Shown: positions 1 to 8,473, counted from the first letter of the stretch. The stretch is DNA of 13,654 nucleotides from Planctomycetota bacterium (GCA_020425885.1 JAGQRA010000337.1:1-13654), one strand, 5' to 3'. A program made the numbers and translations. The notes: generated from the sequence alone by a model not told the origin.

Positions 1-18
1 AGCAGCGGTCCGCGGCTC

Positions 19-1809
19 TCAGGCCCGGTCCTGGACGTGCGACAACATGCGGGCGTAGACCCCGTTCTGCGCCACCAGCTGGTCGTGGTTGCCCGACTCC
101 GTGATGCGGCCGTGTTCGAGCACGAGGATCAGGTCGGCCTGGCGCACCGTCGACAGCCGGTGGGCCACGACCAGCGCCGTGCGCCCGCGCAGCGCCGCCG
201 CCAGCGCGCGCTGCAGACGATGCTCGGCCTCGCTGTCGATGCTGGCGGTGGCCTCGTCGAGCAGCAGGACGTCGGGATCGTGGACCAGGGCGCGGGCGAA
301 CGCGATCAGCTGGCGCTCGCCCTGCGACAGGGTCGCGCCGCGCTCCTCGACGGCGGTCAGCAGTCCGTCGGGCAGGCGCTGCACGAAGTCGAGGGCGCCG
401 ACGGTCTGCAGCGCCGCGGTCACGCGCTGTTCGTCGATGGCGGGATCGAAGAGGCGGACGTTGTCGAGGATCGTGCCGGTGAACAGGTACAGGTCCTGGG
501 CGACGAACGCGATGCGCCTGCGCAGCGAGGTGAGTTCGAGGCCGCGCACGTCGTCGCCGTCGACGCGGACGACGCCGCTCTGCGGTTCGCGCAGCCGTGA
601 GACCAGCGACAGCAGCGTCGACTTGCCGGAGCCGGTCGGGCCGACGATGGCGACGGTCTGGCCGGCCGCGGCCCGGAACGAGATGCGATCGAGCACCGGA
701 GTGCCGGCGACGTATTCGAAGGTCACGGCGTCGAAGGCGATGTCCGCCGCGCCGCGCCGCGGCGATGGCCGCGAGTTGCCACCGCCGGGCGGGAACTCGG
801 GTTCGTCGAGGATCTGGAACACGCGCTCGCAGCTGGCGAACGCCGCTTGCAGCACGTTGTACTTCTCGCCGAGCTGCTTGATCGGCGACGTCAGCAGGCC
901 GTAGCAGATCCAGAACTGCACGAACTGACCGGGCGACAGCGTGCCTTCGAGCACGGCCGTGCCGCCGAACCACAGCAGGCCGACCGTGGTCAGGCGCAGG
1001 GCGAGATCGATCAGCGAGAAGAACACCGAGAAGTGCCAGACCGTGGTCCGCCACGACGAGGCGGTGTCGTGGTTGCGGCGGGCGTAGAGGTCGGCGACCG
1101 TGGCCTCGCGGCCGTAGGCGCGGGTCGTGCGGATGCCGCCGATCAGCTCGGTCGCGAAGGCATTCTGCAGGGCGAGGCGGCCGCGCACGGCGCGGTAGGC
1201 CCGTTCGGCATTGCGCCGGAACAGCAGGCTGATCAGCAGCAGCACCGGTGTCGTCGCGATCGTGAACACGGCCAGGCTGTTGTCGAGCCAGAACAGCACG
1301 ACGACGACGCCGAGGATCTTCATCAGGTCGAAGACCGACTGCAGCACGCCCGTCGAGATCAGCTCGTTGAGATTGTCGACGTCGCTGGTGACGCGGGTCG
1401 TCAGCTTGCCGGCAGGGTTGCGCTCGTGGAACCCGAGCCCGGTGCGCATCAGGTGTCGGAACAGGTGACTGCGCACGTCGCGAACGACGCGCTGACCGTT
1501 CCAGGCCGTCCACATGCCGTAGACGTAGCCGAGCCCGGCGCCGCCGGCGGTGGTGGCGAGGAACCCGGCCGCGATCCACAGCAGCTCGCGGATCCGTTCG
1601 GCGTCGGTTGCGCTCGCATCGCGCATCGGGCCGTCGATGGCCAGCCGTACCAGCCACGGCGCCAGCAGCTCGAGCACGAACGAGATCGACAGCAGCAGCA
1701 GGCAGCCGGCGAAGCCGCGGCGGTACGGGCGCACGAAGGGCCACAGCCGGCGCAGGAACTCGAGCTGGAAGCGGGCCTCGGGGGCGTCGTCGAGGTACGG
1801 GTCCTTCAC
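19..1809 (-). CDS. ABC exporter half-transporter, catalytically canonical subunit (membrane domain + ATPase)
   Basis: This 596-residue protein has the fused layout of a type IV ABC exporter. An inner-membrane domain with about six helices (segments near residues 33-55, 76-98, 155-197 and 260-289) is followed by a nucleotide-binding domain from about residue 355. Visible motifs are Walker A GPTGSGKST (390-398), Q-loop Gln438, signature LSQGE (494-498), Walker B VLLLDE (514-519) with catalytic Glu519, and H-loop His550. The signature departs from the usual LSGGQ. The start is GTG at 1809, overlapping the upstream gene's TGA by 4 bases, with a GGGGGAGAG purine tract just before it at 1812-1820, so the two genes are translationally coupled. 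It probably pairs with the product of the upstream gene as a heterodimer. The substrate (drug, lipid or peptide) cannot be told from sequence. Family call is very secure; the heterodimer is inferred. Confidence 0.95.
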   Translation of the reverse strand: MKDPYLDDAPEARFQLEFLRRLWPFVRPYRRGFAGCLLLLSISFVLELLAPWLVRLAIDGPMRDASATDAERIRELLWIAAGFLATTAGGAGLGYVYGMWTAWNGQRVVRDVRSHLFRHLMRTGLGFHERNPAGKLTTRVTSDVDNLNELISTGVLQSVFDLMKILGVVVVLFWLDNSLAVFTIATTPVLLLISLLFRRNAERAYRAVRGRLALQNAFATELIGGIRTTRAYGREATVADLYARRNHDTASSWRTTVWHFSVFFSLIDLALRLTTVGLLWFGGTAVLEGTLSPGQFVQFWICYGLLTSPIKQLGEKYNVLQAAFASCERVFQILDEPEFPPGGGNSRPSPRRGAADIAFDAVTFEYVAGTPVLDRISFRAAAGQTVAIVGPTGSGKSTLLSLVSRLREPQSGVVRVDGDDVRGLELTSLRRRIAFVAQDLYLFTGTILDNVRLFDPAIDEQRVTAALQTVGALDFVQRLPDGLLTAVEERGATLSQGERQLIAFARALVHDPDVLLLDEATASIDSEAEHRLQRALAAALRGRTALVVAHRLSTVRQADLILVLEHGRITESGNHDQLVAQNGVYARMLSHVQDRA

Positions 1810-3674
1810 GGCTCTCCCCCCGGGTCGCTCTCGAGCGTCGCCGCCTCGGTCTGCAGGCGCCAGGCCGTGGCGTAGCGGCCGTCGCCGTGGCGCAGCGACT
1901 CGTGATCGCCCATCGCCTGCACCCTGCCGCCGTCGAGCACCAGGATGAGATCGGCGTCGGCCGTGACCGACAGGCGATGCGAGGCGACGATGACGGTGCG
2001 GCCCCGCCGTTCATTGTCGAGGCCGCGCAGGATGCGGTTCTCGGTGGCGGCGTCGACGGCCGACAACGTGTCGTCGAGCAGCAGCCCCGGGCGATCGCTG
2101 AGCAGCGCGCGCGCCAGCGACACCCGTTGCTTCTGGCCGCCCGACAGCGTCACGCCGCGTTCGCCGACCAGGGTCTCGAGGCCGGCATGCAGCTGCGGCA
2201 GGTCCTGATCGAGCGCGGCGGCTTCGACGGCGAGGTCGACCAGATCGGGCCCGGCATCGCTGCGACCGAAGACGACGTTGTTCGCGACCGAGTCGCTGAA
2301 CAGGAACGGCTCCTGCGGCGCCAGCGCGAACAGGGCGCGCACGCTGGCCGGCGCCAGGTCGAGGATGTCGTGGTCGTCGATGAAGATCGTGCCGCGCGGT
2401 GGATCGTAGAGCCGCAGCAGCAGCGCCAGCAGCGTCGACTTGCCGCTGCCGACGGCGCCGACGAGGCCGAGCTTCTGGCCGGGCTCGAGCGCGAACGTCA
2501 CGCTCTGCAGGGCGGGGCGGTCGGCGTTCGGGTAGCTGAACGTCAGATCGCGGACCCGCAGCTGGCCGCGAAGCGGTGGGGTCGCGCCGCCTCTGGGTTC
2601 GGGCTCGACCTCGAACAGCTCGGCGATGCGCACGGCCGCGGCGTGGGCGCGGGGCATCATCGCCAGCACCCAGCCCAGGATCTCGAGCGGGAACAACATC
2701 AGGGCGAGGTAGCCCATGAACTGGAACAGCTGCCCGATCGTGATCGCACCGCCGATGACCTCGTAGCCGCCGACCGTGAGCACGGCCAGGGTGATCGCGC
2801 CGCCGGTGGTGTGGACCAACGCGTTGAGCAGCGAGCGCAGGCGCACGAGGCGCAGGTTGGCGAGCAGGAAGCGACGGTTGCGGGTCGCCATCGCGGCGCA
2901 CTCGCGTTCGCCCTTGGCGAACTGATGGACGACGCGGATGCCGGCGAAGTCCTCCTGCGCCTGCTGCGAGATCTTGCCGATCGCCTCCTGCGACTTCTTG
3001 CTCCAGCCGTGGAGCCTTGGCATCACGGCGCGGAAGACCGCCATCAGCAGCCCGAAAACCGCGATCGCCGACAGCGTCACCGGCACGTTCATCCCGGCCA
3101 TCAGCCAGAGGCCTGCCGGCAGCAGGCAGATCGTGGTGCCGCCGTGCAACAGCAACGGGCCCATGACGAAGCGGACCAGCTCGACGTCCTGGGTCAGGCG
3201 GCTACAGATGTCGCCGGTGCGCGAGCGATCGAACCAGTGCACGGGCAGCTTCTGCAGGTGCAGGACGAGGTCGTTCTTCAGCGTCTCCTCGACGCGGCGC
3301 GAGGCGTCGATCAGCAGCAGGCGGGCGACGAACCGACTCGCGGCCTCGGCGAGCGCGAGCGCGAGCAGCAGGTAGCAGGCCGAGCGCAGGCCGAGGGCGC
3401 GGTCGGCATCGGTGTCGGTCGCGCCGGTGCCGCCGAGCAGATCGAGGGTCTGGCCGAGCAGCGCCGGCATCCAGAGCGTGATCGCGGCGTGCACCGGCAG
3501 CAGCAGGGCGCCGAGCAGGACTATGCCGCGATGGCGCCAGAGCAGGCGCAGCGGGCGGCCGAAGGCGCGGCGGATGGATCGGAGCACGGACACCGGGGCA
3601 GCATCACGGCGCGGCCGGGTTGATGCAAACCTCGGCAGCGTCTCGTTTCGGGACCTCGGCGGGATCGACACCAT
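1806..3674 (-). CDS. ABC exporter half-transporter, subunit with degenerate Walker B (Asp for Glu)
   Basis: This 622-residue protein has a membrane domain of about six helices (roughly residues 48-345) followed by an ATPase domain. Motifs are Walker A GAVGSGKST (406-414), Q-loop Gln454, perfect signature LSGGQ (510-514), Walker B ending LLLDD (531-535) and H-loop His566. Residue 535 is Asp where a catalytic Glu is expected. In heterodimeric exporters such as TM287/288 and BmrC/BmrD one subunit carries this change and its ATP site is nearly inactive. Here that site would be completed by the partner's atypical LSQGE, as the known asymmetric arrangement predicts. The chosen ATG at 3674 has no clear Shine-Dalgarno and gives about 28 basic, unstructured residues before homology begins. 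A GTG at 3593 (starting VSVLRSIRR) is an alternative start. It is the first gene of a two-gene operon and is divergent from the prepilin genes. Confidence 0.94.
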   Translation of the reverse strand: MVSIPPRSRNETLPRFASTRPRRDAAPVSVLRSIRRAFGRPLRLLWRHRGIVLLGALLLPVHAAITLWMPALLGQTLDLLGGTGATDTDADRALGLRSACYLLLALALAEAASRFVARLLLIDASRRVEETLKNDLVLHLQKLPVHWFDRSRTGDICSRLTQDVELVRFVMGPLLLHGGTTICLLPAGLWLMAGMNVPVTLSAIAVFGLLMAVFRAVMPRLHGWSKKSQEAIGKISQQAQEDFAGIRVVHQFAKGERECAAMATRNRRFLLANLRLVRLRSLLNALVHTTGGAITLAVLTVGGYEVIGGAITIGQLFQFMGYLALMLFPLEILGWVLAMMPRAHAAAVRIAELFEVEPEPRGGATPPLRGQLRVRDLTFSYPNADRPALQSVTFALEPGQKLGLVGAVGSGKSTLLALLLRLYDPPRGTIFIDDHDILDLAPASVRALFALAPQEPFLFSDSVANNVVFGRSDAGPDLVDLAVEAAALDQDLPQLHAGLETLVGERGVTLSGGQKQRVSLARALLSDRPGLLLDDTLSAVDAATENRILRGLDNERRGRTVIVASHRLSVTADADLILVLDGGRVQAMGDHESLRHGDGRYATAWRLQTEAATLESDPGGEP

Positions 3675-3745
3675 CAGGTCAGGGCCGAATGTCGATAGAC
3701 GCCGAGCATGACGACCAGGCCGAACCCCGTCAGGAGAGACTGACC
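3675..3745. promoter_or_regulatory. Divergent intergenic region between ABC operon and prepilin operon
   Basis: Only 71 bases separate the ATG of the leftward ABC gene from the ATG of the rightward giant prepilin gene, so both promoters must lie here or overlap the coding ends. A strong Shine-Dalgarno AGGAGAG sits at 3732-3738, seven bases before the prepilin ATG, and fixes that start. The short dyad GTC-GATA-GAC lies at 3691-3700. I do not see a convincing -35/-10 pair in either direction. TCGACA at 3665-3670 resembles a -35 box but has no good partner at 17 bases. Confidence 0.5.
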
Positions 3746-6700
3746 ATGTACGATTCTCGCGCCCGGAAGGAGGCAGGTTTCACGTTCGCCGAGCTGGCAT
3801 TCGCCATGTTGATCCTGGTGATCGGGGCCGCCGTCCTGATCAACCACCTCGCGATCAACTACAACACGACGAGCACCGAGCGGGATCGCGTCTTCGCCTA
3901 CTCGAAGGCGCAGGCGATCCTGTCGGAGATCCAGGGCTTCGTCGATCGCGGCGGCGTCGAGGCCGCGGTCGAGCTCGACGTCCTCGACGACGGCGTCGTG
4001 AACAAGAACCCGCTCACGATCGCCACCGACGACCTCGGCAACCTCGTCCTGCCGGACCATGTCCTGTCCGGCAACTACCAGCGCGACGGCCAGTGGGTCT
4101 GGTCGCGGCGCATCTCGGTGCAGCCGTTCTCCGGGGTGGTCAATCGCAACGTGCGCTACGTCACGGTCCGCATCTACCGGCGCGGCACCGATGGCGTCGA
4201 GCGCACGATGGCCGACCTCTCGGCCGTCATCAACTCCTCGGCCAGCGCCTACCCGACGACGCAGGTGTTCGACGTCTACCTGCTCGCGATCGAGAACATC
4301 CCGGGCTGGTGGGTCTACATGGACACCATGCGGCCGTTCGTCGAGTCGATGATCACCGACCTCGAGAGCCGCAACCCGGGGCTCGAGTTCAGGACCCATT
4401 GGATCACCAAGGCCAGCTTCGGCCGCAACGAGGGTTATCGGCCCTACGTCAACGACGCCGTCGACAGCAATGCGTCGATCCCCGACGTCTACCACTACCC
4501 GGGGAAGATGCCGGCCGGCGAGGCTTCGATCTACTACTACGTGCCCGACAGCATCAAGGCGCACATCAACCTCGATGGTGCGGACACGAACGGCTACGAC
4601 GCCGATCTCAACCCGCATCCGTACGCGCTGGCCGACTACTTCAACCACGCCATGCGCTATCCGGACGAGCTGGAGCTGTGGCAGCAGCGGGTCAAGGCGA
4701 TCACCGATCGGGAAGAGGAGATCGCGATCGCCGTCGCCGGCGGTACCGCGCCGCCGCCGGAGTTCACCGACATGTCGAAGGAGCCGACCTTGCGGCTCTT
4801 GCTCGAAGGCATGTACTCCGACTCGGACGAGTACCGCAACGCGTTGGTCATCAACCTGCACGGCGAGCTGTTGCCGATGCCCGCGCTGCGCAACTACAGC
4901 GACGCGGCACGGACTTCTTCGCTGCCCCACGTCCGTTGTGTCACCCATCCGGAGGAACTGCGCACGGCGCGCGACGCCGCCAGCCCGGGTTCGAGCGATT
5001 CGGTCGTGCTGCGGATGTACGCCTACAACGACGACACCCAGACCTACACCGGACCCGACCGCATGTCGGGCAGCAACTTCATGACGGTCGAGATCATGGA
5101 CATGGATCTCACCGAGCCGGGATCGACCGGGTTGCTGAAGTCCTCGGCCCGGTTGTTCAACGTGCCCGGCGGCGTACCGGTGGCCGGCAACTCGGACTAC
5201 AGCACGACGTGGCTACCGGCGACGCCATGGATCACGAGCACGAATCGCGCCGAGGAGATGTGGTACTACGCCTATCTCTCCTACTCCTCTGACGGCCACT
5301 ACATGACCCGCATCCTGCTGGCCAACACGCCAGTCGTGTGCCCGCTGCAGACCACCGCCGGCCCGGCCCAGTACTGTGGCCTGGCCAACACCGAGCGCGC
5401 GCAGCTCTACCAGATGCCGTACGTGCCGAGTCCGGTCGAGACGCTGCGCAACTTCAGCCACGACCTGACCTACCCCGATGCCAGCGGGCCGAAGAACACC
5501 GCGCGCTGGAAGCTCTACATCGACGGCGTGGCGCTGACCGACGACTCGTTCCTCGACGGGGCCTTCCACCGCTACAGCCCGTCGGGCGATGTCCGGCTCG
5601 AGGTGCGAACCCGGATCTGGTCGGGATCGAATCCGCCCAACACGGGCACGATGTGGCCGCCCGCGAGCCGCAACGAACCCGACAACCTGTCCGTGACCTA
5701 CACCTGGTGGGCAGACAGCATCGAGGACGTGCCGATCACCGAGCGGGCGCAGTTCAACGGCGACCCGCGTCACCTGCCCTACAAGGACTGCTTCAACAAC
5801 GATCCGGACTTCCCCAACGCCTACAACTGGTATCACAACGACCTCAACGACGGCTCGACGTTCGGCGTGACCGACTACGCCGGCATCGATCCGACCCGGC
5901 TGCGTGACCGTTGGAACGGCGCCATGTGCTGTGACGTGCCGCGCTACATGGAATTGCTGCGCAAGGGACTGGCTAAGAGCGCGTGCGTCTACACCACCCT
6001 GACCGGTTACTCGTACTACTACCTCGGCATCGGCAACGACATCGGCTACGACAGCGCCAACGGCTACCCGAACTCGATCCCGAGCAATCTCCAGCCGCAC
6101 GGCACCTCGGGCACCGGCTACCTCAACACGATCACGGGCTCGCGTCGACTCGTGCGCGAGAGCGGCTCGAACTACTGGTGGGGCATGCCCTGGCTGGGCG
6201 AGCTGTATCCCGACACTGCCGTGGCGACGTGGAACGTCGACTCGGGCGGCGGGATGCGCGGCAATCTGAACCCGGGGACCGGCAGTGGCCAGTTCTACCA
6301 GAGCCCCGCGGAGACGGTTTACGCCGGCAGCAACCGCAAGGCCTACGGGACGGTGCTCCAGTCCCACACCCAGCGCACGTCGACCCGCGGCTGCATCACC
6401 TTCTTCAACACCGGCTCGTCGGGCTCGACCTTCGATCACATCCCGACGAGCGGCAACGGCACCCTGACGTCGGTCGGCAGCGAGCTGGCGACCAACTACA
6501 ACCTCGACATGCCGGCGACGACGCCGGTCAGTCGCCCGTTCTCGCTGACCGACAACGCCACTCCGGCCGAGGAATGGAACTACGCGCCGTACACGACCCG
6601 ATCGACGACGTCGATGTTCAGGACCTACTTCACCCACGCGTCGGGCATCGGCTCGGGCGTCGTCAAGCTCGTCGAGCCCGGCAGCGGCTCCGCGAGCTAC

Positions 6701-7240
6701 GTCGTCGTCAACGGCATCGACAAGACGGTGACCTCGGGGACCGCGTTCATCGCCAAGTGGTCGATGCTGACCCTGGCCCACACCTTCTTCGAGGCGGGTG
6801 ACCTGTCCAACACGCTGCGCATCAAGCAGCAGCCGCGCGTCGAGATCGAGTATCCCAACGACATCTCCGAGCTGATCGACCCGGCGTCGATCGACATCCA
6901 GTACGACATCGATTGGACTCGCTGGGACGGGTTGCCCTACACCTCGACCGGGTCGTTCACGGAAGACGAGTCGGAACTCGAGTACGTCATCATGTACTCA
7001 CGGGACGGCGGCCGGAACTGGCTCCACGTCCAGGATGGTGCGGCGGCGACGCCGGGCGAGCGGCCGACGGATTCCGGCCACATCGAGTCGGATCTGAGCA
7101 TCGGTGCCGAGACCTACACCTGGCCGGTGCCGTCGTCGACCTTCCCGGCCGGCGGCTACCACCTCCGCATCGACTGCTACCGCCAGGGCGCCAAGGTGCA
7201 CTACGCCTATCACCGAACCCAGATCTACATCCAACGATGA
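3746..7240 (+). CDS. Giant prepilin-type protein (1164 aa), probable pilus or secretion-fibre tip/adhesin subunit
   Basis: The N-terminus is a textbook type IV prepilin signal. An 11-residue leader with Arg5, Arg7 and Lys8 ends in Gly11, and the cleavage site is G11^FTFAE with Glu at +5 (Glu16). A hydrophobic helix follows (about 12-34). A PilD-type peptidase should cut it and methylate Phe12. The remaining ~1130 residues have no family I can name. They are unusually rich in Tyr, Trp, Asn, Ser, Thr and Gly (clusters such as IYYYVP and YSYYYLG) and contain nine cysteines (398, 532, 544, 682, 728, 729, 747, 883, 1144). The last ~135 residues look like an Ig/Fn3-like or KNH-type beta-sandwich (YSRDGGRNW near 1084-1092, WPVP then GGYHLRI near 1126-1142). 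Ordinary pilins are 120-250 residues. An exported, fibre-tip or adhesin role is inferred. The start is fixed by AGGAGAG at 3732-3738, which excludes an in-frame extension to 3620. It is coupled by a 4-base overlap to the next gene. Confidence 0.93.
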   Translation: MYDSRARKEAGFTFAELAFAMLILVIGAAVLINHLAINYNTTSTERDRVFAYSKAQAILSEIQGFVDRGGVEAAVELDVLDDGVVNKNPLTIATDDLGNLVLPDHVLSGNYQRDGQWVWSRRISVQPFSGVVNRNVRYVTVRIYRRGTDGVERTMADLSAVINSSASAYPTTQVFDVYLLAIENIPGWWVYMDTMRPFVESMITDLESRNPGLEFRTHWITKASFGRNEGYRPYVNDAVDSNASIPDVYHYPGKMPAGEASIYYYVPDSIKAHINLDGADTNGYDADLNPHPYALADYFNHAMRYPDELELWQQRVKAITDREEEIAIAVAGGTAPPPEFTDMSKEPTLRLLLEGMYSDSDEYRNALVINLHGELLPMPALRNYSDAARTSSLPHVRCVTHPEELRTARDAASPGSSDSVVLRMYAYNDDTQTYTGPDRMSGSNFMTVEIMDMDLTEPGSTGLLKSSARLFNVPGGVPVAGNSDYSTTWLPATPWITSTNRAEEMWYYAYLSYSSDGHYMTRILLANTPVVCPLQTTAGPAQYCGLANTERAQLYQMPYVPSPVETLRNFSHDLTYPDASGPKNTARWKLYIDGVALTDDSFLDGAFHRYSPSGDVRLEVRTRIWSGSNPPNTGTMWPPASRNEPDNLSVTYTWWADSIEDVPITERAQFNGDPRHLPYKDCFNNDPDFPNAYNWYHNDLNDGSTFGVTDYAGIDPTRLRDRWNGAMCCDVPRYMELLRKGLAKSACVYTTLTGYSYYYLGIGNDIGYDSANGYPNSIPSNLQPHGTSGTGYLNTITGSRRLVRESGSNYWWGMPWLGELYPDTAVATWNVDSGGGMRGNLNPGTGSGQFYQSPAETVYAGSNRKAYGTVLQSHTQRTSTRGCITFFNTGSSGSTFDHIPTSGNGTLTSVGSELATNYNLDMPATTPVSRPFSLTDNATPAEEWNYAPYTTRSTTSMFRTYFTHASGIGSGVVKLVEPGSGSASYVVVNGIDKTVTSGTAFIAKWSMLTLAHTFFEAGDLSNTLRIKQQPRVEIEYPNDISELIDPASIDIQYDIDWTRWDGLPYTSTGSFTEDESELEYVIMYSRDGGRNWLHVQDGAAATPGERPTDSGHIESDLSIGAETYTWPVPSSTFPAGGYHLRIDCYRQGAKVHYAYHRTQIYIQR

Positions 7241-8310
7241 ACTCCCGACCTGCTCGTGATCCTCGGCCCACGTCCGCGTCCCGGCACGCCGCCGACGCCG
7301 GCTTCACCTTGGTCGAGGTCGTCATCTCGGCCTCGCTGTTGATCGCGATGCTGTACGCGGTCTCGACGCTCTCGTTGTCCGGTGCCCAGGCGGCCGACCT
7401 GTCGCGCCGGCTGACGCGGGCTTCGGAGGTGACCCAGGAGATCGTCGACGACATGCGCCTCGAGCTGACCTCATCGGTGCGACTGTTCGGCAACGACACC
7501 GAAGGCATCGAGTGCATGCAGCGCTTCGACATCTCGGGGGGGCCGCCGCCCCTCGGTTCGCTGCGATTGCCGACGATCGACAGCGGCGGGTCGGTGCGCG
7601 CGGATACTCCCGGCGACGAGATCACCGGCAACGTGCTGATCTTCGCCAAGCTGGCCTGGACGGATCGCTTCGTCTGCACGAGCTCGGCCGAGTACCTCGT
7701 CGATGTCACCCGCTGGGTGGGCTACTACCTGACGCCGGAAGCCGGCGGGCCGATGGAGGGGCGACCGACCGGGCTCAATCTCGTCCGTGTCCTCAGCGAG
7801 CCCCTCATCGATGCGGCCGGGATCGACAGCATCACGGACTCCACGGATCAGGCCGAGTTCCTGTTGCATCTCCTCAACGCGACTCCTGACGCGCAGGGCG
7901 TGAGGCACGCGCCGTGCGAGATCGTCTGGCAGCGCGGGGCCCTGCCGTCGACCGTGGGGACGTTTCGTCAGATCGACCCGACGAACGGCTCGCTCAGCTT
8001 CACGCCGATCCTCGCCACCGGCCGCGCCGATCCGTTCGCGGTCGAGCGAGCCGAGCCGGATCTCACCGGCATCCTCTATTACCGCCACCACTCGGTGGCG
8101 ACGAATTACTCACAGCCGAGCTACGGTGTCGGCGCGTTCGCCGTGATGGACAGCGCCGGCGACGGCTTCCCACACGGCTTCGAGGTCCAGATCGCCGGCC
8201 CGAGTTCGGCGCGGCAGGTGTTGCTTCACCTGGTCGTAACCAGCACCAACGGCACCGGCCACCTGGCCTGGAGCAACGTGCAGGTCCTCGTCGACGCCAG
8301 GGACATCTGA
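7237..8310 (+). CDS. Prepilin-type N-terminal cleavage/methylation protein (minor pilin or pseudopilin-like, 357 aa)
   Basis: This second prepilin starts with an ATG that overlaps the TGA of the giant prepilin (ATGA at 7237-7240). It lacks its own clear Shine-Dalgarno, so it is probably translated by coupling. The leader is longer (22 residues, with five Arg) and is followed by G22^FTLVE with Glu27 at +5, then a hydrophobic helix to about residue 48. The Leu/Ser/Gln-rich amphipathic continuation is typical of a pilin alpha1 stalk. The C-terminal ~310 residues are a mixed beta-rich globular domain. It has three cysteines and a late strand-rich stretch (QVLLHLVVTSTNG) reminiscent of GspJ-like minor pseudopilins, but I cannot assign a specific family. 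It probably forms a complex with the upstream giant at the tip of a fibre. Assembly ATPase, PilD and secretin are not in the window. A run of seven G at 7536-7542 lies in the coding sequence. Confidence 0.92.
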   Translation: MNSRPARDPRPTSASRHAADAGFTLVEVVISASLLIAMLYAVSTLSLSGAQAADLSRRLTRASEVTQEIVDDMRLELTSSVRLFGNDTEGIECMQRFDISGGPPPLGSLRLPTIDSGGSVRADTPGDEITGNVLIFAKLAWTDRFVCTSSAEYLVDVTRWVGYYLTPEAGGPMEGRPTGLNLVRVLSEPLIDAAGIDSITDSTDQAEFLLHLLNATPDAQGVRHAPCEIVWQRGALPSTVGTFRQIDPTNGSLSFTPILATGRADPFAVERAEPDLTGILYYRHHSVATNYSQPSYGVGAFAVMDSAGDGFPHGFEVQIAGPSSARQVLLHLVVTSTNGTGHLAWSNVQVLVDARDI

Positions 8311-8387
8311 GTCAGTACGTCGCGCCCCGTGATCCGGGATCGGATGATCCAGGGGGCTGTGGCGCGGGTCCGGGGCCGTGTGCGGGG

Positions 8388-8416
8388 TTGCAAACCCGGG
8401 CACCGCTTCCTACCAT
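8388..8416 (+). promoter_or_regulatory. Candidate sigma70-type promoter for rpoZ
   Basis: TTGCAA at 8388-8393 (4/6 to TTGACA) is separated by exactly 17 bases from TACCAT at 8411-8416 (4/6 to TATAAT). Transcription would begin near 8423, giving a ~50-base leader before the ATG at 8474. The spacing and position in a 163-base gap support it. The two boxes are imperfect and the match could occur by chance. Confidence 0.4.
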
Positions 8417-8473
8417 GCTTCGCCCTTCTGGGCCCGAGTGGCCCTGCCACCCCATTTCGACGCCGGCTTCCAC

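Noticed and set aside
3350..3367. Three tandem GCGAGC hexamers in the ABC gene
   Set aside because: They encode Leu-Ala repeats of a transmembrane helix (LALALAEA); explained by codon use in a hydrophobic segment.
1608..3623. 671-codon open frame on the plus strand opposite the ABC genes
   Set aside because: Low-complexity Arg/Gln/Ala/Asp-rich translation with no domain; it is the antisense shadow of the well-supported ABC transporter gene in GC-rich DNA.
3620..3745. In-frame upstream extension of the giant prepilin to 3620
   Set aside because: It would overlap the divergent ABC gene and bury the prepilin leader; the ATG at 3746 has AGGAGAG seven bases upstream.
3674..4948. Minus-strand frames of 424 codons here and 522 codons at 5213-6781, inside the giant prepilin
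   Set aside because: Val/Arg/Asp-rich antisense translation without motifs; the plus-strand gene has a prepilin signal and a strong Shine-Dalgarno.
6913..7236. In-frame upstream extension of the second prepilin
   Set aside because: It lies wholly inside the giant prepilin's coding sequence; the ATG at 7237 in the ATGA overlap places the signal peptide correctly.
8320..8357. Possible hairpin after the second prepilin stop (CCCC...GGGG with inner GATC arms)
   Set aside because: Pairing is interrupted by a mismatched internal loop and lacks a U-tract; too weak to call a terminator.
8378..8473. In-frame upstream extension of rpoZ to 8378
   Set aside because: The added residues do not resemble omega N-termini and overlap the candidate promoter.
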